A stretch of 64,000 nt of DNA from Acidobacteriota bacterium (GTDB lineage: Bacteria > Acidobacteriota > Vicinamibacteria > Vicinamibacterales > UBA2999), in assembly GCA_016192845.1 (NCBI GenBank), contig JACPTI010000077.1, forward strand, positions 22,737 through 86,736, in the 5' to 3' direction. A program made the translations under genes and the position numbers. Positions within the stretch are counted from its first letter, which is position 1. Each line of letters begins with the position of its first letter. Positions 56,763 to 64,000 of the stretch are shown in pieces. The notes beneath the pieces were generated by a model. The model was not told the origin of the DNA. It made no database searches and saw only the letters and a program-made list of their open reading frames with translations.

Positions 56763-57398
56763 TCAGGACACCAGGTTTGAAGCCGCCGGCGGCCCGTCGG
56801 CGCCGTTGGCGACCGGCCAGTCGGGGCGGAGCATCAGGATCTTGTCCCTCGGCACCCCGGCCCGCGCGAGCAGCTTCACCGTACCCGCTGGCCGCTCCAA
56901 CACTGCGACGACGAGCACGTCGTAGTCCACGTCGGCGTGGTTGGTGATCGCCCGCACCGGGAAGCCGAGGAACTGGCCGTCGGATTCGGGGCCGAAGACC
57001 GCCACGAGCTCCAGCCCCATCTCGCGAATCAGCAGGAACACGAGCTCCGCGGCATCCCCTGTGCCATAGATCGCCACCTGCTTGCGCTCGCGGACGGCCT
57101 GGCTGAGACTGCGGCGCAAGTGCCGGCGGGCGTCGCGGTAGAAATCGAGCGAGTACTTCATGAACTCGTACGTCAGGCGAGCCTTCCGCGCGACGCCCCT
57201 CGGGGTCAGGGAGTACATCAGCCGGTGCGGGGACACCGTGACGCTCTTGACGTACCCCTTGCGAATCAGGCGTTTGAGGTAAAGGTTGGTGAGGCCCAGG
57301 GCGATTCCGAGGCGCGTCGCCAGCGTCCGCTGGGTGATGTGCGCCTCCTGCTCCAGCGCCTCGAGGAGCTGCAGATCTCGACGGGATTCGACGTCCAT
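56763..57398 (-). CDS. Winged-helix (MarR-like) EPS-associated regulator with C-terminal Rossmann-like region
   Basis: LQLLEALEQEAHITQRTLATRLGIALGLTNLYLKRLIRKGYVKSVTVSPHRLMYSLTPRGVARKA; then VAIYGTGDAAELVFLLIREMGLELVAVFGPE. Confidence 0.82.
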   Translation of the reverse strand: MDVESRRDLQLLEALEQEAHITQRTLATRLGIALGLTNLYLKRLIRKGYVKSVTVSPHRLMYSLTPRGVARKARLTYEFMKYSLDFYRDARRHLRRSLSQAVRERKQVAIYGTGDAAELVFLLIREMGLELVAVFGPESDGQFLGFPVRAITNHADVDYDVLVVAVLERPAGTVKLLARAGVPRDKILMLRPDWPVANGADGPPAASNLVS

Positions 57399-57495
57399 AG
57401 CCGTGAAAACCGTGAAGGAGGGAAGGACCGCGCGCGAAGCCGGAGGGACCTCCGGCCCGTCACCTACAAGGCACAGCCCGGGTGCAGAGGGGGAC

Positions 57496-57529
57496 GTTCA
57501 CTTGATGAACGATTGTTCACAAACTGAAC
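57496..57529. promoter_or_regulatory. Putative operator: four GTTCA/TGAAC half-sites
   Basis: GTTCA-cttga-TGAAC-gatt-GTTCA-caaac-TGAAC; half-sites start at 57496, 57506, 57515 and 57525. Confidence 0.65.
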
Positions 57530-57535
57530 AGCGCG

Positions 57536-57564
57536 ATTATTGGGGATTGCGGGGATCCTGTCAA
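57536..57564 (-). promoter_or_regulatory. Putative sigma70-type promoter driving the minus-strand locus
   Basis: On the minus strand TTGACA (57564-57559), 17-bp spacer, AATAAT (57541-57536). Confidence 0.7.
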
Positions 57565-57874
57565 CCCGGGCCAAATCTAGATCAAATGGCCCAGCGGCGA
57601 TACCTGGCGCGGACGAACGTGGGCAAACGCGTGGTCGGGCCTCCTCACGCTCACGTACCACTTCATCGGGGCCGCGGATCGGCGGACTCGGACGTTCACA
57701 CAACATCAGGCCGCGCAACTCCTGTCCCGAGCACACCGTGTGGTCGAATGTGAATGGCGTCGCGCGCTCGTCACGAAGGAGACTTCATTCGTTGCGCACT
57801 CGCGTCCGGTCGTCGACGAGATCGTGCCGACCTACGAGGCGTGTGCCGGCGGCGTCTTGGACTACACTCTCGGC

Positions 57875-59137
57875 ATGCAACAGAAGCCGCTGAAGGCATA
57901 TGCCAACGTGGGCCTCATGCGGCTGGCACGCCGGTTCCGGTCGAGCACAAACCCGGCGCGGCCCGTCGTTGCGTACGCGGAGCCGACGCTCTACTGCAAC
58001 CTGGGCTGCCCGGCGTGCCCGACCGGCCTGAAGCTCGACGTTCGCCCGCGCGTCGCCATGGAGTTCGAGTGGTACCGGCGCGTCCTGGACGAGCTCGGCC
58101 CGTATCTGTTCTTCCTCAATCTCTACAACTGGGGCGAGCCGCTGCTGCACAAGCAATTCCCGGAGATGGTTGCTTATGCCAAGCAGTGGGATATCCGCGT
58201 GATTGCGTCGTCGAATCTGAGCCTCCCGCTCGAACGCGAGTATCTGGAGCGCCTGGTACGCAGCGGGCTGGACAAGCTTAAGGTAGGCATGGAGGGAACG
58301 AGCCAGGAGGAGTACGCGCGCTACCGCGTCAGGGGCAACTTCGACCTGGTGACGGGCAACATGCGGACGATCCAAGAGATCAAGCGCGAGCTGGGCCTGA
58401 GAACACCAAAGATCCTCATCGGGTTCCACGTGTTCGAGCACAATCAGCACTCGGTACAGGAGGCGCGGCGCCGCTACCGGGAATGGGGAGCGGACGGCAT
58501 CTCGTTTGCCGCCTCGTTCGTCTCCGAGCAGGCGGAGCAGCAGGGGATCCGCCCGTCAACCATCGACGCCTTCAACCTGTACCGCGCCGCCGGGCTCGAA
58601 ACATCGCGAGAACCCTGCAGCTGGTTATGGGGCGCCATCGTCGCCAATCCGAGCGGCTCCATCTCGCCGTGCTGCGGCGTCGTCGACGAGCGTTCCGACT
58701 TCGTGCGTGATGCGCGCGGAAAGTCGATCTTTGGAACCGTGTGGAACAATGCCGTGTACCGGCGCGCTCGGCGGATCACGGCGAAGCCCCGTGCGCATGG
58801 AGGGCGGAGAGTGCACCTCCCCAGGGATGGTATGCAACTCAGCAGCATCCCGACGAGGGAGCGCGAGCTCATCTGCGAGCGCTGCCCGATTCCGTTCCGG
58901 CAGGACTACGTGGACAGGATGGTCGACAAGGTGGCCAACGATGTAATTACGCAGATGCGGCACGGCAAGCGCCTGCGGATTCGCCTGCGTGCGTCGTTGG
59001 CGTTCGTGCTAATGGGCATGCCGAAGGGGAAGCGCAGACGGGCTCGGGCAGACGACGCGCAGCCGCCGGAGCCACGCGACACAGAGCGCGAGCGGCTGTT
59101 ATTGACTGGAGCCGGAGGGGCTTCGGGGCGTCCCTGA
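57875..59137 (+). CDS. Radical SAM protein, possibly with C-terminal SPASM-like cysteines
   Basis: PTLYCNLGCPACPTG (CxxxCxxC), FFLNLYNWGEPLLHKQFPEMVAYAK, SSNLSLPLE, DKLKVGMEGTSQEEYARYRVRGNFDLV; NPSGSISPCCGVV and ELICERCPIPF. ORF opens at 57740; the internal ATG at 57875 is preferred. Confidence 0.85.
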   Translation: MQQKPLKAYANVGLMRLARRFRSSTNPARPVVAYAEPTLYCNLGCPACPTGLKLDVRPRVAMEFEWYRRVLDELGPYLFFLNLYNWGEPLLHKQFPEMVAYAKQWDIRVIASSNLSLPLEREYLERLVRSGLDKLKVGMEGTSQEEYARYRVRGNFDLVTGNMRTIQEIKRELGLRTPKILIGFHVFEHNQHSVQEARRRYREWGADGISFAASFVSEQAEQQGIRPSTIDAFNLYRAAGLETSREPCSWLWGAIVANPSGSISPCCGVVDERSDFVRDARGKSIFGTVWNNAVYRRARRITAKPRAHGGRRVHLPRDGMQLSSIPTRERELICERCPIPFRQDYVDRMVDKVANDVITQMRHGKRLRIRLRASLAFVLMGMPKGKRRRARADDAQPPEPRDTERERLLLTGAGGASGRP

Positions 59138-59463
59138 CGAATACCGGTGCCGTCTTGGGCCCTCTGGTCTCCGAGGAGATGTCCTCTTGGCGGTGGTGAC
59201 CATCCTCCGGCGCGCGCGGGCTCCACGGAGCTTGGAGATCGGGTCCGTCCCGACGTCCACGTGCACCAGCTGCTCGACGTGCAGCTTCAGCCGCTGGACG
59301 TCCTCGTGGAGATTCGCCGTGTAGGGGTCCAGGGCAGCGGCGTGGCCCCGGGCAGGTGCGGTGCGGACGCGTCGACCTGCAGGAGCAGCTTTTCGCGGGG
59401 GAAGGAGACCATCAAGCATCTTTTCGTAAGACGCCTTAAGTAAAGTAGCCGACCGCCACGTCC

Positions 59464-59994
59464 ATGGCCATATCACGAGCACCGGCGCGCCGGCGACGAG
59501 CCCCGCGCCTGCGGCGGGGGATCGGCGCACTCGGCTTCCTGGGGCTGACGCTGCTCGGCTTGGCCTACTGGCTGACGTATGAGCCGGCTCCCCGGGTGCG
59601 GGTGCTCTGGCGACCAGACCTCACCGCCGAGCAGCGCGCCGCGCTCGAGGAGAAGTACCTGCTCCTGAACCGCCGGGATCGGCTTCCCGAGGGATCGCTC
59701 GCTTACGATCTGCTGGACACGAGCCCGCGGAACCTCAGGGCGCTGGTTGACGACCCCGCCATCCTCGACACCAACGACATCGAACGTCACGCGTTGGTCG
59801 TTGTCTTCGACGTCGACTACGGCCGCGAATGGATGTGGATCGCGCATCGGACGCCATGGCTGCGCGATCGGCGAACGCGAAATGTGTTGATCCTCGTGCT
59901 GGCGTTGATGGCGATTGGCGGATTGGCGCCGGACGGGGCCCGTACGTGGAGCGCCGCCCGGCACCGTGCCCACGTTCATCGAAAGCAGGGGTAG
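59464..59994 (+). CDS. Hypothetical membrane protein
   Basis: Two hydrophobic segments (GALGFLGLTLLGLAYWL; NVLILVLALMAIGGLA). Confidence 0.5.
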   Translation: MAISRAPARRRRAPRLRRGIGALGFLGLTLLGLAYWLTYEPAPRVRVLWRPDLTAEQRAALEEKYLLLNRRDRLPEGSLAYDLLDTSPRNLRALVDDPAILDTNDIERHALVVVFDVDYGREWMWIAHRTPWLRDRRTRNVLILVLALMAIGGLAPDGARTWSAARHRAHVHRKQG

Positions 59995-61634
59995 CCTCCG
60001 GGCTCGAACGTCCGCGTGGGCTGGCGCCGGCGATCGACGAGCACGTTGCCCTTCGTCCCCTGGAGCTCGACGTAGTTTTCCTCTAGATATTCCCAAATCT
60101 TCGGGTAGAACTTGAAGTCCTCCAGGACGGGGTCGTTGGTAGAAAAGGCGAACGGCACCGATTGGCGCTGGAGCATGGCGAGCGACTGCTGCTCGTACGC
60201 GGGGTCGCGGCGCCACCGCTGGCGCCAGAAGATGTGGCCGCCGGCAGGCGCCCGGCGCGCATAGTAGAGCACCTGGAACGGCGTCGACCCCGTGACGATC
60301 AACCGGTCGCCGGGCGTGGAACAGTCACGCAGATACCGGAGCAGCGGCGACGGCGTCCCGTCGGATTCAGCGGGCTCCGGCGGCGACGTCAGCAGCCGGT
60401 CGAAGGCGCGAGAGACGGATCGCGGCAGCTCGGACGGCCGATAGATGGGTGAGTCGCGCGTCCAGATGACTGCCGCAACCCCGCTGAGCAGCACGATGGC
60501 GATGGTAACGCTTCGTGCGAGTGCGCCCGTCCCGGTCAGAAAGCGCGCGCTCAACGCGGCCGTCAGAGGCGCGCTCACCACGACGTATGGCGGCTCTCGA
60601 AAAAGGGCGGACGCCACCACCGCAAGAACAGCCCCCGCAAGCATCATGCGCCAGACGTCGCGCGAGACGGTGCCGCTCCCACGCCGGTCGCGCCGCCATT
60701 CCAGCAGAGCCGTCCCCAGCAGCACGATCGGCACCATCAGCCCCACCTGCCGCAACCACAGGGCTGCATTGGCGGCCGCGACCGGCGACTCGGGCGCACG
60801 GACCCATGATGCGAGAACTTCGACGGGGTCCCACATGAACAAGCTCGGGTACACCAGCGTCGTCGAAGGCCTCTCGTACAAGAAGGCGCGCAACCGGATG
60901 TACTCCCCGAACCCCTCGTTCACATGCACCACGATCATCCACGGGAGTACGATGACCGCCACGGCAGCGGCGTAGGCAGCGGCATCCGCCAGCATCGAGG
61001 CTGCGCGTCTGGAATCCGGAACGGCGAGCCGTGCGAGCAGAAACGCGGCGAGCGACGCGAACCCGATGTAGACGCCATAATCGTGTCTGAACAGAAATGC
61101 GGCAGCCGTCGTGAGTCCGAAGATCGCGCCGCGACGCGGCGATGGACGGTCCATGTACCGCCAGGAGAGCCAGATCGCGACAGGGAAGAAGAACAGCTTC
61201 GAATAGTGGTAGGTCGGCGTGAAGGCGACGATCGGCAGCGCGAGCGCGAACATCACCAGCGATGCGCCGATCGAGCGCGACAGGCGCAGGCCGACATGGA
61301 ACGAGATGACCACACCGGCAGTGATGAACAGCCAGTGCATGAGGAACTCGCCGATGAGGCGGTACCCGAACACGAGCTGCATACCCGCCGACAGGTAGGC
61401 GGGAAGCGGCGCGCCCCACTCGAAGAAGTCCCGGTACGGATGATCGCCGAGCAGCAGCGCCGTGGCTTCCCAGAGCAGATAGAAATTCGTGTCGTAGATC
61501 TGGCTCTGCGCGACGAGAACGAGCATGGTGGCGGTGAGGGCGGCCACCAGCAGAAGCACGCGGCGATGGGCGGCGGCGTCAATGCCGGCGGGGTCGTGGG
61601 GAGGCTCCAGGCGGGACGGCATCGGAACGTTCAA
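59976..61634 (-). CDS. Polytopic membrane protein, GT-C-like, paralogue of 11397..13118
   Basis: MLVLVAQSQIYDTNFYLLWEATALLLGDHPYRDFFEWGAPLPAYLSAG; AFLFRHDYGVYIGFASL; multiple TM segments. Confidence 0.7.
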   Translation of the reverse strand: MNVPMPSRLEPPHDPAGIDAAAHRRVLLLVAALTATMLVLVAQSQIYDTNFYLLWEATALLLGDHPYRDFFEWGAPLPAYLSAGMQLVFGYRLIGEFLMHWLFITAGVVISFHVGLRLSRSIGASLVMFALALPIVAFTPTYHYSKLFFFPVAIWLSWRYMDRPSPRRGAIFGLTTAAAFLFRHDYGVYIGFASLAAFLLARLAVPDSRRAASMLADAAAYAAAVAVIVLPWMIVVHVNEGFGEYIRLRAFLYERPSTTLVYPSLFMWDPVEVLASWVRAPESPVAAANAALWLRQVGLMVPIVLLGTALLEWRRDRRGSGTVSRDVWRMMLAGAVLAVVASALFREPPYVVVSAPLTAALSARFLTGTGALARSVTIAIVLLSGVAAVIWTRDSPIYRPSELPRSVSRAFDRLLTSPPEPAESDGTPSPLLRYLRDCSTPGDRLIVTGSTPFQVLYYARRAPAGGHIFWRQRWRRDPAYEQQSLAMLQRQSVPFAFSTNDPVLEDFKFYPKIWEYLEENYVELQGTKGNVLVDRRRQPTRTFEPGGYPCFR

Positions 61635-61699
61635 TTGTATTCAACACCGCAGAGTGCTTCGGAACATTCGGCTTCTCTGCGTACAATGAGGCCCGTCGC

Positions 61700-63760
61700 A
61701 TGACGTCCGCCACCGAAGCGACGCGCTTCGAGATTCGCGACAGCGTGCGCCGGCTGATCTCGACGCTTGCCTTCGGCGGCGGCGTTGCCACCATCGTCGT
61801 CCTGCTCGGCGCGCGGGATCTGGAGAGCTACGAGCACGCGTTCTTTTCGCTGGATCGAGGAACAGCGGTGGAGGCCGTACGTGTCCTCGGCCTGCCCGTC
61901 CACACGCTCGCAGTCGGGCTCGGCGTCCGACTGCCCCTGCATGGCAGTCTCGGAGCCTCGCCCGCGGCACGTCTGGCGCCGTACCTGCCGGCGCCGCTCA
62001 CCTATTGGCTGCTGATCGCCGTTTCGATCGGCGCAGCGGTCTTCATCGTCCGCCACGCTCTCGAACCGCTGTGCGACCGTGGCGTGGTGTGGCTGGCGAC
62101 GGTGGTGCTCTTCTGCTCAGTACCCATCGTCGCCTACACGATTTATGCCGATTGGCCGGAGGTCGCTGTCACCTACTCTGCCTCCGTGGGCTGCGTGTTC
62201 GCCCCACATGCCTTGCTGGCGCTGCTGGGTGCCAGCGGATCGGCGACGGCGCGGCGTCTGGCCGGGTTCTCGCTGGCCGGGATAGTGTGGGGCCTCGTGG
62301 CAGTCTCGCACCCGGGCTACTGGCCGGTCGTCGCGGCCGCTCTCGTCTCCGGATCCCTGCTGGCGCTGTGCCGATCGGATTATCCGGTGCGCACGCGACT
62401 CGCGGTCGTGATCACGCTCGCCGCCGTGTCGCTCGTCGCGGTGGCGCTGCAGGGACCCGACATCGCGCGCGAACTTGCCGTCGCCGGCGACGTGAGCACG
62501 ATGAGGCGATTCGTGGACCAGACCAAGAGCGACCTGATTGCGGCCAACCGGTTTCCGTTTGCGCCGCTGGACTCCCGAGCGCCCTTCTCGCATCTCCCGC
62601 TGGCGCTGGTGTCCGTCTTCATCGGTCTCACGTCACGGCACGCCCACGCCCGGCGGCTCATCGTGGGCAGCGCGCTCTTCTCGATGGCGCTTGGCGCGGC
62701 CGCATCGATGTTGTCGCCAGGGCGGTCGGTATACTCGCCATCCAACGTCTGGGCCCTGCGTGATCCGGCTGTGGCGTTCGCCGTCTTCAGTGCGGCATGC
62801 GCGGCCGGCGTGCTGCGCAGGGCCGGAACCCGCCGCGTGGGAGCCGGATCCGCCGCCGCCGCGCTCGTGCTCGCCGGACTTCAAGGCCTCGCGTACGCGA
62901 CGGGTCTCGTCGTCAGGGAGTTTCCGGACCTCGAGAGTCACCGGCCCTGGACCCACGATCTGACCACGCCCGACGCACGCGGGTCGCGACGAGGTCTTCC
63001 CCGCGATCGTGTCCCGCCCGGTGCGCGCCTGGCGCTCTGGCCCGGGGTACGCGGTGAGATGCGAAACCGGAAGTACGCCAGCACGGACTTCGCCGACGCC
63101 GGCTATCTCCTCGTGACCGCCTGGACGAAGCAGCGAACGATGCGCAGCCTCGTAGAGCCCAACGAGGTCCTGTTCGACCAGTCGATCGAGTTGTCACCCG
63201 AGGTGTTGTGTGACACACACGCGGTCGGCTTCCTGCAGCTCCGCTATCTCCTCCTGCCGCGCGGCGTCGAGTGCGCGCCCTGGATGCGGGTGCCGGATCT
63301 GCAGGTCGACGGCTGGCTGGACGTTGGTATCGCGAAGGAACGGGATGACCGCGTGAGGGCCCTTCCGATGGCGCAGCTGACCGAACCGGCCGTCCACGCC
63401 CGGGCGCTGTCCGCCCGCGCAGCGCTGCTGCCCGCTCTGGTGGCGCTGCCGGGAACGGCGGTGATCATCGATTCCCCCGGCGTCGCGATTCGGCTGGGGG
63501 ACCCATCGGTGGCGCGCGGTCAGGCGCTCGTGCTGCCGGTGTTCTACGACTCGGCGTGGCGTACTTCCTCCGGAGAAGTGCACAACGTCGGCGGACTCGT
63601 GACGCTTGTCGGCGTCGACGAGCCCCAGGTGACACTGGAGTTCGTACCGGACCTCGTCGCCGTGCTCCGCGCCCTCTCGATGACGCTCGCGCAGGCGCTG
63701 ACGGTTCTTGGATTTCTCGGGCTGACGTTGCACGCGCGTAGAATGAAGGCGCTCCGGTGA
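61700..63760 (+). CDS. Large polytopic membrane protein of unknown function (possibly GT-C-like)
   Basis: 686 aa, hydrophobic N-terminal two-thirds with many TM segments, soluble C-terminal part. Confidence 0.6.
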   Translation: MTSATEATRFEIRDSVRRLISTLAFGGGVATIVVLLGARDLESYEHAFFSLDRGTAVEAVRVLGLPVHTLAVGLGVRLPLHGSLGASPAARLAPYLPAPLTYWLLIAVSIGAAVFIVRHALEPLCDRGVVWLATVVLFCSVPIVAYTIYADWPEVAVTYSASVGCVFAPHALLALLGASGSATARRLAGFSLAGIVWGLVAVSHPGYWPVVAAALVSGSLLALCRSDYPVRTRLAVVITLAAVSLVAVALQGPDIARELAVAGDVSTMRRFVDQTKSDLIAANRFPFAPLDSRAPFSHLPLALVSVFIGLTSRHAHARRLIVGSALFSMALGAAASMLSPGRSVYSPSNVWALRDPAVAFAVFSAACAAGVLRRAGTRRVGAGSAAAALVLAGLQGLAYATGLVVREFPDLESHRPWTHDLTTPDARGSRRGLPRDRVPPGARLALWPGVRGEMRNRKYASTDFADAGYLLVTAWTKQRTMRSLVEPNEVLFDQSIELSPEVLCDTHAVGFLQLRYLLLPRGVECAPWMRVPDLQVDGWLDVGIAKERDDRVRALPMAQLTEPAVHARALSARAALLPALVALPGTAVIIDSPGVAIRLGDPSVARGQALVLPVFYDSAWRTSSGEVHNVGGLVTLVGVDEPQVTLEFVPDLVAVLRALSMTLAQALTVLGFLGLTLHARRMKALR

Positions 63761-63829
63761 AGTCGGCCGATGGCGAAACACGGTTCTGAGATTCGCGACG
63801 CCGCACGTCGCGGGCCGCAATTGACTCGC

Positions 63830-64000
63830 TCAGGCCGGAATGACGCCCGTCGTTCGCAGCCGCTCCACAATCATCTCCGCCGCCTGAACGGGGGTGACTG
63901 TCGTCGTATCGATGTGGAGCTCGGGTTGCTCCGGACGCTCGTACGGGGAATCGATGCCTGTGAAGTTCTTCAGCTCGCCGGCACGCGCCTTCCTGTAGAG
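63830..64000 (-). CDS. cysC: Adenylylsulfate (APS) kinase, C-terminal fragment (runs off right edge)
   Basis: Reverse complement translates to [56 protein letters not shown]-stop, the characteristic CysC C-terminus. Not in the ORF track because it is truncated. Confidence 0.85.
   Translation of the reverse strand, partial: LYRKARAGELKNFTGIDSPYERPEQPELHIDTTTVTPVQAAEMIVERLRTTGVIPA

Noticed and set aside
59099-59530. Minus-strand 143-aa ORF between the radical SAM and membrane protein genes
   Set aside because: Segment DPYTANLHEDVQRLKLHVEQLVHVDVGTDPISKLRG looks somewhat protein-like, but its end overlaps the radical SAM gene and no family could be recognised; may be a remnant, not enough support.

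Overview
High-GC bacterial window, possibly Acidobacteriota-like (a guess from style only). About 57 kb of it is one surface-polysaccharide locus. Almost every gene from 57.4 kb down to position 1 is on the minus strand, many joined by 4-bp ATGA/GTGA overlaps, so it reads like one very long transcription unit. The first gene is an EPS-type winged-helix regulator. Upstream of it is a good sigma70-like promoter (TTGACA-N17-AATAAT) followed at once by four regularly spaced GTTCA/TGAAC half-sites. The locus encodes nonulosonic-acid-type sugar synthesis (two NeuB-like synthases, two NeuA-like cytidylyltransferases, one NeuC-like epimerase), sugar modification enzymes, and Wzm/Wzt-type ABC export. 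Its most unusual content is two expanded families: (i) a GT-B-like family (SWD[HN]L motif, 9 domain copies in 8 ORFs) and (ii) a little-described family with the signature GPWLGEVGFE..LYW.PFLRW...SRGG..WY (5 copies). These are fused to each other or to methyltransferase domains in several combinations. Two copies of a complex palindromic intergenic element, two heptanucleotide-repeat hairpins and a third palindromic spacer were also seen. The window ends with GT-C-like membrane proteins and a truncated APS kinase. No rRNA, tRNA, CRISPR array or transposase was recognised. All family names come from reading motifs by eye; no database search was run.
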